Source of the DNA: Bordetella sp. 02P26C-1
GTDB lineage: Bacteria > Pseudomonadota > Gammaproteobacteria > Burkholderiales > Burkholderiaceae_B
DNA: 64,000 nt
Direction: 5' to 3'
NCBI RefSeq assembly: GCF_009763255.1
Contig: NZ_WSJB01000021.1
Coordinates: forward strand, 88,997 to 152,996
How positions within the stretch are numbered: position 1 is the first letter of the stretch; the number at the start of each line of letters is the position of its first letter. The translations under genes and the position numbers were made by a program. The notes beneath the pieces are model-generated. The model was not told the DNA's origin, did no database searches, and saw only the letters and a list, made by a program, of their open reading frames with translations. Positions 16,903 through 27,099 of the stretch are shown here, one piece after another.

Positions 16903-17751
16903 CTACACTGCCGGGAAATCCTCTCCGAGCAATGCGCGCCGGGTTGCATGCCAGCTGCCCACATCCGGGGCGTACAGCAGGCCGCCCGTACGATGCGTCG
17001 GTTTATACGGGCTGGCGTCGAAGTGCGCGGAGAATCCGCCAGCTTCGCGATGCAGCAGCCACCCGGCCGCATGGTCCCAGGGATCGAGCTTGTTGTAGAG
17101 CAGCACTTGGCAATGTCCGCTGGCCGCGAGCCGGTATTCGTGCGCGGCGCAGCGTAGCGACGCCGTCGAGCCCAATGACCCCAGATTCGCATTGACGATG
17201 CCGCGCAAGGGGGGCGGCAAAAACTCCGTGCTGATCATGCCGTCCATGTCTTCGGGCGGCGCGGGCTGCCCGACTTTCAAGGGCGATTGCGTGCCGTCGC
17301 CCGATTCCAGCCACGCGCCTTCGCCGCGTACCGCCATGGCCCAATCGTGGCCTACCGGGTCGTAGATCACACCCGCCAGCACATCGCCGCGATGACAGAC
17401 CGCCACCATCATGCCAAATAGCGGCAAGCCCGCAACAAAGTTGCGCGTGCCATCGATAGGATCGATCAAGAATGCCAGATCGGCATCCACCAGCATGTTA
17501 AGCAGCGCCGGATTGCGTGCCGTGGCCTCTTCGCCCACCATGGTGGCGCCGGGGTAGAGCTTGCTCAGCCGCGAGATGATGAAGCGCTCGGCGGCTTCGT
17601 CCGCGTCTGTGACCAGATCGCGCGGCGATGTTTTGGTATGCACCGCCTCGGCCGACAGGCGGCGAAAGCGCGGCATGACTTCGACCTGCGCGGCTTCGGC
17701 CAGGATAGCGCCAATACGGCGGATGTCTTCTCGGGTAAAGGAACGGCTCAT
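16903..17751 (-). CDS. Inositol-monophosphatase-family phosphatase
   Basis: A 282-residue magnesium-dependent, lithium-sensitive-type sugar phosphatase. The metal ligands are present: GEEATAR (Glu), DPIDGTRNF (two Asp and the Thr) and WDHAAGWLL (third Asp). Members hydrolyse inositol phosphate, histidinol phosphate, fructose bisphosphate or 3'-phosphoadenosine phosphate; the sequence alone does not decide which. The nearness of cysE makes a CysQ-like role conceivable, but the genes are not co-directional. The ATG at 17751 gives a normal N-terminus (MSRSFTREDIRRIG). It is transcribed towards the sirtuin gene. Confidence 0.9.
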   Translation of the reverse strand: MSRSFTREDIRRIGAILAEAAQVEVMPRFRRLSAEAVHTKTSPRDLVTDADEAAERFIISRLSKLYPGATMVGEEATARNPALLNMLVDADLAFLIDPIDGTRNFVAGLPLFGMMVAVCHRGDVLAGVIYDPVGHDWAMAVRGEGAWLESGDGTQSPLKVGQPAPPEDMDGMISTEFLPPPLRGIVNANLGSLGSTASLRCAAHEYRLAASGHCQVLLYNKLDPWDHAAGWLLHREAGGFSAHFDASPYKPTHRTGGLLYAPDVGSWHATRRALLGEDFPAV

Positions 17752-17962
17752 AGAGGACTTTGCTTAATGATTCCGAAATCTAGCACGTTTAAAAGTGAGG
17801 TTTTTGTGACTCAGGGCTTCCCCCTATGCTGCGTAGAGATTCAGGTTGATGTCAGGCAACACTGATTTGATGGCTGAGCTAGATCCGTGATGAGCAGTGT
17901 TCTGAAAACCATCTTGCGCCCGTCTTTGTAGGCCAGCGCGATAACGATTCGGAGACAACAGC

Positions 17963-19624
17963 ATGACATGGCAGCAGATCTACGACCCGTTTAGCAATAT
18001 GCTGATTTCCACCACGCTTGCGGCCTTGCCCGTCGTGGTGATGTTGGCGGCGCTGGGGTTTTTTCATATCAAAGCGCATATCGCCGCCGGCATGGGCTTG
18101 ATCACGGCGTTACTGGTGGCGATCTTTGCCTACGGGATGCCCGCCGACATGGCCGGCCGCGCGGCGGTGTTCGGTGGGTTCACCGGTCTGCTGCCGATTG
18201 GCTGGATTGTGCTCAATATTATTTTCCTGCATCAACTGACCGAGCAGAACGGCAGCTTCCGGGTCTTGCAGGATTCGCTCTCTGGCATTACCGAGGACCG
18301 GCGCATTCAGCTGTTGTTGATCGCGTTCAGTTTCGGCGCGTTCTTTGAGGGCGCGGCTGGCTTTGGGACCCCTGTGGCGGTGACGGCGGCGATCTTGATT
18401 GGCTTGGGGTTCTCGCCCTTGGCCGCGTCCGGTTTGTCATTGATCGCCAATACCGCACCAGTGGCGTTCGGGGCGTTGGGTACACCGGTCATTACTTTGG
18501 CGAAGGTGCATGGCTACGACCTGGAGCTCGTCACGGCGATGATCGGGCGTCAGTTGCCATTCTTCTCGGTCCTCGTGCCGTTTTGGCTGATATGGGCGTT
18601 CGCCGGGCGCAAAGGCATGTGGGAAATCTGGCCCGCTATCCTGGTCACGGGCGCATCGTTCGCCATTCCGCAGTATTTGGTCTCGAACTTCATGGGCCCC
18701 GAACTGGTGGATATCATCGCCGCGCTGGTGTCGATGGCCTGCCTGGTCGCCTTTTTGCGCGTCTGGCAGCCCAAGCAGATCTGGACCTCGGCCTCGCTGC
18801 GTGGCAAGGATTTGAGCGCCGAGGAAGCCAAGCCTGCCCAGCCGCCGGTGCGCCATAGCCGCGAGGCCTTGATTGCCGCGTGGACGCCGTGGGTCATCCT
18901 TTCTGTCGTGGTGTTTATCTGGGGCCTGCCGCCGGTCAAGGGATGGCTCAACAGCTTGTTTGCGCCGGCCTATCCCATGCCGGGCTTGCACAATCTGGTC
19001 ATGAAGGTGCCGCCCGTGGTGCCCAGCGTGCATCCGGAGGCCGCGGTCTATACGCTGAATCTACTGTCGGCTACAGGGACGGCGATTTTGTTGGCGGCCG
19101 TGATCAGCGCCTTTGTGATGCGCTATGGGCCCGTGGCGATTGTTCGTACGTTCTTCAAGACCGTGTGGTTGGTGAAGTACTCGCTGCTCACCATCGTGTT
19201 GATGTTGGCGTTGGGCACATTGACGCGCTATTCCGGGACCGACACCACGCTGGGCCTGGCGTTCGCCAATACCGGCGTACTGTATCCGTTCTTTGGTACC
19301 TTGATGGGATGGCTGGGCGTGGCGCTGACCGGCTCGGATACCGCGTCTAACGTCCTGTTTGGCGGCATGCAGAAAGTCGCGGCGGATCAATTGGGCTTGT
19401 CGCCGAACTTGATGGGAGCGGCCAATAGCTCGGGCGGTGTGATGGGCAAGATGATCGATGCGCAATCCATTGTCGTGGCCTCGACCGCGACGCGCTGGTT
19501 CAATCATGAGGGCGACATTCTGCGTTATGTGTTTTTCCACTCCATCGCGCTGGCCTGCTTGATGGGCATCCTGGTGACCTTGCAGGCGTATGTGTGGCCA
19601 TTCTCGGCGATGGTGGTGCGTTGA
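17963..19624 (+). CDS. lctP: L-lactate permease (LctP/LldP family)
   Basis: A 553-residue inner-membrane proton symporter for lactate and perhaps glycolate. About 13 hydrophobic segments are visible, with the family-conserved stretches LIAFSFGAFFEGAAGFGTPVA (near 114-134), ANTAPVAFGALGTPVITLA and FGTLMGWLGVALTGSDTASNV, and a C-terminal GGVMGKMIDAQSIVVASTAT. No lactate dehydrogenase gene is adjacent. The 211-bp region upstream (17752-17962) is the shared control region with the divergent phosphatase gene. Glycolate permease GlcA is the main alternative in the same family. Confidence 0.92.
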   Translation: MTWQQIYDPFSNMLISTTLAALPVVVMLAALGFFHIKAHIAAGMGLITALLVAIFAYGMPADMAGRAAVFGGFTGLLPIGWIVLNIIFLHQLTEQNGSFRVLQDSLSGITEDRRIQLLLIAFSFGAFFEGAAGFGTPVAVTAAILIGLGFSPLAASGLSLIANTAPVAFGALGTPVITLAKVHGYDLELVTAMIGRQLPFFSVLVPFWLIWAFAGRKGMWEIWPAILVTGASFAIPQYLVSNFMGPELVDIIAALVSMACLVAFLRVWQPKQIWTSASLRGKDLSAEEAKPAQPPVRHSREALIAAWTPWVILSVVVFIWGLPPVKGWLNSLFAPAYPMPGLHNLVMKVPPVVPSVHPEAAVYTLNLLSATGTAILLAAVISAFVMRYGPVAIVRTFFKTVWLVKYSLLTIVLMLALGTLTRYSGTDTTLGLAFANTGVLYPFFGTLMGWLGVALTGSDTASNVLFGGMQKVAADQLGLSPNLMGAANSSGGVMGKMIDAQSIVVASTATRWFNHEGDILRYVFFHSIALACLMGILVTLQAYVWPFSAMVVR

Positions 19625-19686
19625 TCGGGCGATGCTCCGGTGACACGGCGATGGCTTGTTTGCATCGCCGTCGCCGCGCCGCGATG

Positions 19687-20589
19687 CTAGGGCAGGGCGG
19701 GAGTGTTACGTAACGCGGCGGCGAGCCCTGCCGCGTTGCGCATGCCCTGGTCTTGATAATTGGTGTTGAGCACGACATGAGTATTGCGCACGCGCTCAGC
19801 CAGCCGTTTGATGCTTTGTGCGAGTTCGGCCAGCTCTTCGGGCGAATACTCATATTGGAACCGGCCGGACGAAGCGCCGGTGTTGTTCCCCCAAGCGTCG
19901 GCATTGCGACCGTGCAATCGTACGACGGCGAGGTCTGGATGCGTAGCGTCCCACAAGGCTGGCACCGTATTGTCGAATCCTTTCGGGGCATCGACCACCG
20001 TATGCACCATGTTGGCCTCACGCAAAACATCCAGCGTCCAAGCCGATGCCGTCTTTGTCGAAAACCAGCTGCGGTGGCGAAACTCCACGCTCATCACGTG
20101 TTCATCCATATAGCGCTGGCACTCGCGTAGCAACGCCATGCCGCGCGCGCCGCGCTGAATCCATGGCGCGAATTGAAAGTGAATAGCGTGCAGTTTGCCC
20201 GCCAGCCGTAGCGGTTCCAGCGCAATGAGGAATCGTCGCCATAGCTCCTCCTGCAACTCGCGAGGCAGTTGGTGATAGAACAGCTTCGTCTGCCCAGCGA
20301 GCTCCTGCTGTATATCGCCAGGCAGATCCTGGGTCGGGGCGGGGTGCCCGGTAAACAGGCGATGGGCTTTAACGTGGAATGCGAAATCCTCGGGCGTACG
20401 TTGTGCCCATGCGTGCGCGGCGCGCGCGTCTGGCAAACGATAATAGGTGGCATCCACCTCGAGCAGATTGAATTGCGTGGCGTAATAGCGCAGCCGTGCT
20501 TCGGGCGTGCGCACGTCTCGGGGGTAGAAACGGCCGCAGGCTAACAGCGTGGGATCTGTCCAAGAAGCGGTGCCGGTCAGAATATGCAT
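19687..20589 (-). CDS. DUF72 (YecE-like) family protein
   Basis: A 300-residue TIM-barrel-like protein: ILTGTASWTDPTL at the start, then FYPRDVRTPEARLRYYATQFNLLEVDATYYRLP, FAFHVKAHRLFTGH, VEFRHRSWF and VVRLHGRNA. These are the typical DUF72 blocks. The biochemical function is not established. The gene is convergent with the lactate permease and divergent from the UvrD-like helicase with 149 bp between starts. Confidence 0.9.
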   Translation of the reverse strand: MHILTGTASWTDPTLLACGRFYPRDVRTPEARLRYYATQFNLLEVDATYYRLPDARAAHAWAQRTPEDFAFHVKAHRLFTGHPAPTQDLPGDIQQELAGQTKLFYHQLPRELQEELWRRFLIALEPLRLAGKLHAIHFQFAPWIQRGARGMALLRECQRYMDEHVMSVEFRHRSWFSTKTASAWTLDVLREANMVHTVVDAPKGFDNTVPALWDATHPDLAVVRLHGRNADAWGNNTGASSGRFQYEYSPEELAELAQSIKRLAERVRNTHVVLNTNYQDQGMRNAAGLAAALRNTPALP

Positions 20590-20738
20590 GGTGACAAGGC
20601 GGCCTGCCGCTGCGAGCAGGCGGCCAGCAGTTCCGTTATGATCTGTATGAATATACAGTTAATTTGACTTGTGCCGCGTAGGCCTGCTCGGTGAATTGCC
20701 GGGCACGCTGTTTCGCTCATCCTTCCAATTTCTACCGC

Positions 20739-22817
20739 ATGTCCGCCGACCTCGACTACCTGTCCGACCTCAATCCGGCCCAGCGCGAAGCCGCGACGTA
20801 CGGCACAGGCTCGCCCGACGCGCCCGCCTTGCTCGTGATTGCTGGCGCGGGTTCGGGCAAAACCAGCACGCTGGCGCACCGCGTCGCGCATCTGGTGTTG
20901 AACGGCGCAGACCCGCAACGGATGCTGCTGCTGACCTTTTCGCGTCGCGCCGCGCTAGAAATGGAACGCCGTGTTGGCAAGGTCTTGCAGCGCGTGATGA
21001 AACTGCACTCCAGCCAGAAGGCGCCGTCCTTGCCATGGGCGGGTACGTTTCATAGCATCGGTGCGCGGCTACTGCGCGACTGCGCGGGACGCATCGGCCT
21101 GTCTGAGAATTTCACCATACACGATCGCGGCGATGCCGAAGACCTGATGGGCATGGTGCGCCATGAGTTGGGATTCTCGGCCACGGCGGAACGTTTTCCG
21201 CTGAAAGGCACGTGCCTGGCCATCTACTCGCGCGTCATCAATAGCCAGTCCCCGGTGGGCGAGGTGCTCAAACACGCGTTTCCGTGGTGCACCCAATGGG
21301 AAGACGCCCTCAAACGCCTGTTCGCCGCGTATGTAGAGGCAAAGCAGGATCAACAGGTTCTCGATTACGACGACCTGCTGCTTTATTGGTCAGAGATGAT
21401 GCAAGACGACGACCTTGCACGCGATGTCGGCGCACGCTTTGATCATGTGCTGGTCGATGAGTATCAGGATACCAATCGCTTGCAATCCGCCATCTTGCTG
21501 GCCATGAAACCCGATGGCCGCGGGTTGACCGTCGTGGGCGATGACGCGCAATCGATTTATTCGTTTCGCGCAGCCACCGTGCGCAATATTCTCGACTTCC
21601 CTTCGCAGTTCACGCCACCCGCACACATCATTACGCTCGAACGCAACTACCGCTCGACGCAACCCATCCTGGACGCCTCCAATGCGGTCATCGGTCTGGC
21701 GCGCGAGCGTTACACCAAGAATCTTTGGACGGACCGAGCCTCCGATATCCGCCCTGCGCTCGTGACGGTCAGTGACGAGGCGGGGCAGGCGCGATGGGTG
21801 GCCGATCAGGTGCTGGCGCAACGCGAGACGGGCGCAACGCTGAAGTCGCAGGCCGCGCTCTTTCGCGCGGCGAGCCATAGCGCGGCGCTCGAACTCGAAC
21901 TGACACGGCGCAATATTCCCTTCGTGAAATTCGGAGGCTTGAAGTTTCTGGAGGCCGCGCATATCAAGGACGTGCTCTCGCTGTTGCGGTGGGCCGAGAA
22001 TCCCCGCAGCCGACTGGCGGGTTTTCGGGTCGCGCAGCTTTTGCCGGGTGTCGGGCCGGCGATCGCGGGCCGTTTGATGGATGCGCTTGCCGAGGCGGCC
22101 GAGCCGATGCATGTGCTCGAATCTTTCAAGCCAGGCAACGCATCCAAATCGGATTGGAATGGCTTGATAGACGCCTATACGGCATTGCGCGATTCCGGTC
22201 AGCGCTGGCCCGCGGATCTGGATATCGCCATTGGCTGGTATGCGCCGCAACTCGAGCGTCTCTATGACGATGCCCGTGTGCGTCGCGCGGACCTGGACCA
22301 GCTGGCGCGCATCGGCGCGGGCTATGCGAGTCGCGAACGGTTTCTCACCGAACTGACGCTGGACCCTCCCGATGCCACCAGCGCCGAGGCCGGGCCGCCG
22401 TTGCGCGATGAAGACTACATGATTCTGTCCACTATCCATTCCGCGAAGGGTCAGGAATGGAAATCCGTCTATGTGCTCAATGTGGTGGATGGATGTATTC
22501 CTTCGGACATGAGTACCGGCACGGCCGATGAAATCGAAGAAGAGCGTCGCCTGCTGTATGTCGCGATGACCCGCGCTAAAGAGCGCCTGCACCTGATTGT
22601 CCCGCAGCGGTTCTATGTGCATCAGCAGAGCGGCATGGGCGACCGTCATGTCTACGGCAACCGCACGCGCTTTATTCCGGAACCCTTATTGCCGTTATTC
22701 GAGGCATTGCCCCCGCCTCCCACTTTGGCGGATTTGCCATTTCGCCGTGGTCAGGCCGCGCCCGCATCCAAGCCGTCCATCGACGTCGGTCAGCGTGTTC
22801 GCAAGCTTTTTAGCTAG
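20739..22817 (+). CDS. UvrD/Rep-type superfamily 1 DNA helicase
   Basis: A 692-residue ATP-dependent 3'-5' helicase. The motifs occur in order: Q-motif LNPAQREAATYG, Walker A IAGAGSGKTSTLAHR, Walker B VLVDEYQDTN, motif III VVGDDAQSIYSFRAA, motif IV LERNYRSTQPIL, motif V STIHSAKGQEWKSVYV and motif VI EEERRLLYVAMTRAKERL. The ATG at 20739 is chosen because MSADLDYLSDLNPAQ is the usual N-terminus; the frame extends 48 bp upstream. It is a UvrD paralogue type often named ATP-dependent helicase; the housekeeping uvrD may be elsewhere. Confidence 0.93.
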   Translation: MSADLDYLSDLNPAQREAATYGTGSPDAPALLVIAGAGSGKTSTLAHRVAHLVLNGADPQRMLLLTFSRRAALEMERRVGKVLQRVMKLHSSQKAPSLPWAGTFHSIGARLLRDCAGRIGLSENFTIHDRGDAEDLMGMVRHELGFSATAERFPLKGTCLAIYSRVINSQSPVGEVLKHAFPWCTQWEDALKRLFAAYVEAKQDQQVLDYDDLLLYWSEMMQDDDLARDVGARFDHVLVDEYQDTNRLQSAILLAMKPDGRGLTVVGDDAQSIYSFRAATVRNILDFPSQFTPPAHIITLERNYRSTQPILDASNAVIGLARERYTKNLWTDRASDIRPALVTVSDEAGQARWVADQVLAQRETGATLKSQAALFRAASHSAALELELTRRNIPFVKFGGLKFLEAAHIKDVLSLLRWAENPRSRLAGFRVAQLLPGVGPAIAGRLMDALAEAAEPMHVLESFKPGNASKSDWNGLIDAYTALRDSGQRWPADLDIAIGWYAPQLERLYDDARVRRADLDQLARIGAGYASRERFLTELTLDPPDATSAEAGPPLRDEDYMILSTIHSAKGQEWKSVYVLNVVDGCIPSDMSTGTADEIEEERRLLYVAMTRAKERLHLIVPQRFYVHQQSGMGDRHVYGNRTRFIPEPLLPLFEALPPPPTLADLPFRRGQAAPASKPSIDVGQRVRKLFS

Positions 22818-22882
22818 GCTATGATGCTCAGCATTACTAGGTTGGCATGATTGCTATCCTGGTGGGTCAATGCGGAGGTGGC

Positions 22883-23887
22883 ATGTCGCAGCAGGAGACC
22901 ATTTCCCCGTCTTTTCCAGATGGGCTGGTGGCATCGGTGGCTTATGTACGCGGGCAACGCTTCCGCGATGTGCCGCTGGACGAGATCAAGTCGCACACCA
23001 TCGCGGACGAACACCTGCTGTGGATCGGATTACGCAACCCCGATGCGTCGCTGTTGGAACGTGTGTTGGAAGACCTCGGCATCCAGCCCAAGGCTCGCGA
23101 GGAAATGCTCGAGGTGCATCGCCGCCCCAAAGTCATCGATTTCGGGCATTGTGTGCTGGTCGTCGGCATAACTGTGGAGGTGGGTCAGGGCAGACCGAGC
23201 TTTGGCGAAACCCAGATCGTGATTGGCGATGGCTATCTGGTCACGGTGCGGCGAGGGGCGACCGCCAATCACAGCGGCTTGCGCGAGCGACTGGAGTCGG
23301 CGCCAGACCTTTTGCGGCGGGGCAGCGACTATGTCGCGTCGGAGTTGCTGGATTTGTTGGTCGACCGCTATGTCGAGGCGGCCGCCAAACTGGAAGCCGT
23401 GGTCGAAGGCGCCGAGCAGAAGCTGATGATTCGCGGCGCGAAGGACGCGGACATTCGAACGATCTATCGCCAGCGGCGCGACCTGCTGCGGGTCCACACG
23501 GTGATTTCGCCTTTGGCCGAGATCTGTCGTCGACTGGCTACGCTGGAGATGACCAATATCGATCCTGAGGCGCGTCCGTATTTTTCGATCGTGGCGGATC
23601 GGGTCAAGCGGGTGGACGAATTGGTCAGCGGCCTGCGGGAAACGCTGGCTTTCGCGTTCGAGGCGAGCCTGATGATGGCGCAGACCCAGCAGAATGACAT
23701 CATGCGCAGGCTAGCCGCGTGGGCGGCCATCCTCGCAGTGCCCACCGCGGTGGCGGGGATTTACGGCATGAACTTCGAATTCATGCCGGGCCTGCAGACG
23801 CCGTGGGGGTTTCCGCTGACCTTAGCCGGGATCGGCGCGGTGTGTGGTTGCCTGTATTGGCGATTCCGAAAGGCGGGCTGGCTCTAG
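22883..23887 (+). CDS. corA: CorA-type magnesium/cobalt transporter
   Basis: A 334-residue divalent cation channel. A long cytoplasmic N domain with coiled helices (residues 1-270) is followed by two C-terminal membrane helices. The first ends in the signature GIYGMNFEFMPG, the GMN filter, and the second (FPLTLAGIGAVCGCLYWRF) ends the protein. GGAGG lies 4 bases before the chosen ATG; an upstream in-frame ATG at 22847 lacks support. It starts 65 bp after the helicase gene and may share transcription with it. Zinc specificity (ZntB) is an alternative. Confidence 0.9.
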   Translation: MSQQETISPSFPDGLVASVAYVRGQRFRDVPLDEIKSHTIADEHLLWIGLRNPDASLLERVLEDLGIQPKAREEMLEVHRRPKVIDFGHCVLVVGITVEVGQGRPSFGETQIVIGDGYLVTVRRGATANHSGLRERLESAPDLLRRGSDYVASELLDLLVDRYVEAAAKLEAVVEGAEQKLMIRGAKDADIRTIYRQRRDLLRVHTVISPLAEICRRLATLEMTNIDPEARPYFSIVADRVKRVDELVSGLRETLAFAFEASLMMAQTQQNDIMRRLAAWAAILAVPTAVAGIYGMNFEFMPGLQTPWGFPLTLAGIGAVCGCLYWRFRKAGWL

Positions 23888-24025
23888 CCGATTGCGCCGT
23901 TTCAGTCGCGAGCACCTCTGATTACAACCAGGTCCATAACGGCGCTGCTCAGTTGATCATGCCAGTTCGACCGTAATATATAGCGGTTGTGGCAAACTGT
24001 AAGCCAGCGTTTTTTAAGGAATAAT

Positions 24026-24727
24026 TTGATTTTGCGTAGACGGTCGTCGCGCGGTCGCCCCGGCCGCAATCTGAGAATCGGGCTAGGGCTGGCCATTGCC
24101 GCACTGGCGCTTTGGTGGGCGCAGGGCCCGGACTTCCACTCCACCCGCGAGCCGGATATCGCGCGGTCGACGCAGCAACCAGCGGCTCCGCAAGAATCCG
24201 CGGCGCAGACATCGCCGTCGCCGGCCGTCTTGCGAGTGGGGGCCTCGCCTGCGGGGAAGTACACGCTGAACGGTGTGGTCAGCAAAGTCGCCGATGGAGA
24301 CACCGTGACCATCACTGTCAGTGGCAAGTCGCGCCGTGTACGGCTCGACAGTATCGACGCGCCGGAAATCGGCCATAGCGAAACCGAACCCGGGCAGCCC
24401 TATGCCGAGGCATCCCAACGCTATCTCGAGGGTCTGGTTGGCGGCAAGCGCATCACGGCGCAGTGCTATGAAAAGGATCAGTACAACCGTGAACTCTGTG
24501 CCCTGGTGCTCCCAGATGGCGACTCGGTCAACCGTTTGATGGTCGCGAATGGCTTCGCCTGGGCCTATACCGCGCGGCGGGGCGAATATTTGCGCGACAC
24601 CGCGCTGCGCAGTCTGCAAGAGCAAGCACGCGAGGCGGGGCGCGGCCTGTGGGCGCAAGGCGGTCCGACCGAGCCGTGGAAATGGCGCTACGACTGCTGG
24701 CGCAACCAGCGTTGCGAGCATCCCTGA
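24026..24727 (+). CDS. Staphylococcal-nuclease-like (thermonuclease) protein
   Basis: About 233 residues. The TTG start has AAGG 6-7 bases upstream and yields a basic N-terminus followed by a signal anchor (LRIGLGLAIAALALWWAQG), so the enzyme is exported or periplasmically anchored. A Pro/Ala/Ser linker precedes the SNase OB-fold from about residue 80: GVVSKVADGDTVTI, RVRLDSIDAPEIG (catalytic Arg and Asp), YEKDQYNRELCALV and the VANGFAWAYTAR helix. It likely cleaves phosphodiesters in a calcium-dependent manner, as in the family. The C-terminus has paired Cys (YDCWRNQRCEHP) that may form a disulfide. Confidence 0.87.
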   Translation: MILRRRSSRGRPGRNLRIGLGLAIAALALWWAQGPDFHSTREPDIARSTQQPAAPQESAAQTSPSPAVLRVGASPAGKYTLNGVVSKVADGDTVTITVSGKSRRVRLDSIDAPEIGHSETEPGQPYAEASQRYLEGLVGGKRITAQCYEKDQYNRELCALVLPDGDSVNRLMVANGFAWAYTARRGEYLRDTALRSLQEQAREAGRGLWAQGGPTEPWKWRYDCWRNQRCEHP

Positions 24728-24753
24728 TCGATTTCGCCCGGCGGTTCACAGCG

Positions 24754-24775
24754 AGGGGGCCCTATCGGGCCCCCT
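24754..24775 (+). terminator. Hairpin between SNase gene and peptide ABC operon
   Basis: Perfect 9-bp stem AGGGGGCCC / GGGCCCCCT with loop TATC, 27 bp after the nuclease stop. The following bases are only weakly T-rich, so it is a probable but not classical terminator. Confidence 0.6.
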
Positions 24776-24837
24776 AATCGTTGTAGCTTTGCTATGCTTT
24801 GCCCAGCTTGAAACCGGTTACTACACGGAAACATTGT

Positions 24838-27099
24838 ATGGGCGAATGGTTGAAACGGACGTGGATCGTCGTGCTGGTCTCGCTGGCGGCAGCCCTGGCT
24901 GGCTGCTCCCGGGATCCGATCAATAGCCCCTATGAAACTGGCGCGATGTCCGAAAACGCCTTGTATACGGCGTTCGTCAGGCAATCGCCCAAGTACCTCG
25001 ATCCCGCGCTTTCCTATTCCAGCGACGAGACGCCATTTACCTACAATATTTACGAGCCGCTGTATCAGTATCACTACCTCAAGCGGCCCTACGAATTAAT
25101 CCCTCGCGCGGCGGCGCAGATCGCGCCGCCGCGCTATCTGGATGCGCAAGGCAATGTCTTGCCGGAGGACGCACCGGGCGAACAAATCGCGCAAAGCGTC
25201 TACGACATTCCGATCCAAAAAGATATCCTGTTCCAGCCGCATCCCGCCTTCGCGCGCGATGCACAGGGTGGCTATACCTACTATCCGCTCAAGCCCGGCG
25301 ACATCGATGGCAAGTACTACCTGACAGACTTCAAGGAAACAGGCACGCGCGCGCTCACGGCCGCCGATTATGTATATGGGATCCGCCGCCTCGCCAGCCC
25401 GCGCGTGGCCTCGCCGATTTATTCGCTGTTGGCCGAATATATAGTCGGGATGCGCGAATATGGCGAACGCTTGAAAGCGCGCGATCAGGCCTTGCGTAAA
25501 GGCTTGCCGGCCGGCGAGCGCGATCTCCCCTGGCTGGATCTACGTGAATCCGATGGATTCGACGGCGTCCAGGCCCTGGATGACCACACCTTGCGCATTC
25601 GTATTCGTGGCAAGTATCCGCAGTTCAAATACTGGCTTGCCATGACGTTTACCGCGCCTATCCCATGGGAAGCCGATCGGTTCTATAGCCAACCCGGGAT
25701 GGCGGCACACAATCTGTCACTCAACACCTGGCCGGCCGGCACTGGGCCCTACATGCTGGTGGAGTCCTTGCAGAATCGGCGACATGTGCTGGCGCGCAAT
25801 CCCAATTTCCGTGGCGAACCCTATCCCTGCGAAGGCGAGCCCGGCGATCGCGCGGCGGGTCTGTTGGCCGATTGCGGCAAGCTCACGCCGTTCATGGACA
25901 CCATCGTCTTCAACATCGAGAAAGAGGCGTTCCCCTTAAGCGGCAAGTTCATGCAGGGCTATTACGATATCCCGCAAGTCGAACGCGGAGACTTCGGCGT
26001 GGCCATGCGCGTGGCTGCCAGCGATTCGCCGGAAAAGGCAGAAACCTACCGCGAACACGGGATCCAGTTGCCGACGACGGTCGAGACGTCCATCTGGTAT
26101 CTCGGCTTTAACTGGCTGGACCCCGTGGTAGGGCAGGGCGATACGCCCGAGCAGCAGGAAAAGAATCGCAAGCTGCGTCTGGCCATCAGTATCGCGTTTA
26201 ATTGGGAAGAATATATCGCCGTCTTCCAGGACGATCAGGCGGTGTCCGCCTATGGGCCGGTGCCGCCTGGCGTATTGGGCTATCGCCCGCCACCCGAAGG
26301 CATCAACCCCGAGGTCTACGACCTCGTCGATGGCAAACCCAAGCGTAAATCGTTGGAGGTCGCCAAACAGCTGCTCGCCGAGGCAGGCTATCCCGATGGC
26401 CGCGATGCCAAGACCGGTGCGCCGCTGGTGCTGCACTACGACGCGATGACGGGCGGGGGCAGCAATCCGCAATTCGACTGGATGCGTCGGCAGTTGGCGC
26501 AGCTGGGCATCCAACTGGATGTGCGATCCACCGACTATGGCCGTTTCCAGGACAAGATGCGGCGCGGCGCGGCGCAGATGTTCATGTGGGGCTGGTTGGC
26601 CGACTATCCCGATGCGGAAAACTTTTTGTTCCTGCTATATGGGCCTAACGGCAAGGTCGAGCACGGTGGCGAGAACGCCGCCAACTACAACAGCCCCAAA
26701 TTCAATCAGTTGTTCGAGCAACTTAAATACCTGGACGATGGCCCAGAGAAAGTCGCGCTGATCGATCGCATGCAGGCCATCGTGCAACACGATGCGCCGT
26801 GGATGTTCGGCTATTTCCCTATGTCGGGTGGCGCCTATCAACAATGGGTAGGCAATGCCAAGCCTACCCAGATGGTGCGCAACACGCTGCAGTACATCAA
26901 GCTCGATCCCGAGTTGCGTGTCGAAAAAGTCAAGGAATGGAATACCCCCCGTTGGTGGCCGCTGTGGCTGGTCGCGCTCGCCATTGCATTGGCGATCTGG
27001 CCGTCATATCGAGCGTTAAAGCGCCGCGAACGGCAAACCGCGTTCGATACGAGCGTGGATAGTCCGGGTGCCTCGCCGTCTCAGGAGTCGCAATCATGA
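24838..27099 (+). CDS. Peptide ABC transporter substrate-binding lipoprotein with C-terminal membrane helix
   Basis: A 753-residue family 5 extracellular solute-binding protein. The lipoprotein signal is MGEWLKRTWIVVLVSLAAALAGC, lipidated at Cys23. Typical features are RQSPKYLDPALSYSSDET, the AADYVYGIRRLASP block and a large second lobe with VETSIWYLGFNW. It is longer than OppA/DppA (about 530-550). Unusually, a hydrophobic helix (WPLWLVALAIALAIW, about residues 710-724) followed by a basic tail lies at the C-terminus, so the protein may be tethered at both ends. The start ATG at 24838 is used; an upstream in-frame ATG at 24799 lacks a signal. Its stop overlaps the next gene (ATGA). Confidence 0.92.
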   Translation: MGEWLKRTWIVVLVSLAAALAGCSRDPINSPYETGAMSENALYTAFVRQSPKYLDPALSYSSDETPFTYNIYEPLYQYHYLKRPYELIPRAAAQIAPPRYLDAQGNVLPEDAPGEQIAQSVYDIPIQKDILFQPHPAFARDAQGGYTYYPLKPGDIDGKYYLTDFKETGTRALTAADYVYGIRRLASPRVASPIYSLLAEYIVGMREYGERLKARDQALRKGLPAGERDLPWLDLRESDGFDGVQALDDHTLRIRIRGKYPQFKYWLAMTFTAPIPWEADRFYSQPGMAAHNLSLNTWPAGTGPYMLVESLQNRRHVLARNPNFRGEPYPCEGEPGDRAAGLLADCGKLTPFMDTIVFNIEKEAFPLSGKFMQGYYDIPQVERGDFGVAMRVAASDSPEKAETYREHGIQLPTTVETSIWYLGFNWLDPVVGQGDTPEQQEKNRKLRLAISIAFNWEEYIAVFQDDQAVSAYGPVPPGVLGYRPPPEGINPEVYDLVDGKPKRKSLEVAKQLLAEAGYPDGRDAKTGAPLVLHYDAMTGGGSNPQFDWMRRQLAQLGIQLDVRSTDYGRFQDKMRRGAAQMFMWGWLADYPDAENFLFLLYGPNGKVEHGGENAANYNSPKFNQLFEQLKYLDDGPEKVALIDRMQAIVQHDAPWMFGYFPMSGGAYQQWVGNAKPTQMVRNTLQYIKLDPELRVEKVKEWNTPRWWPLWLVALAIALAIWPSYRALKRRERQTAFDTSVDSPGASPSQESQS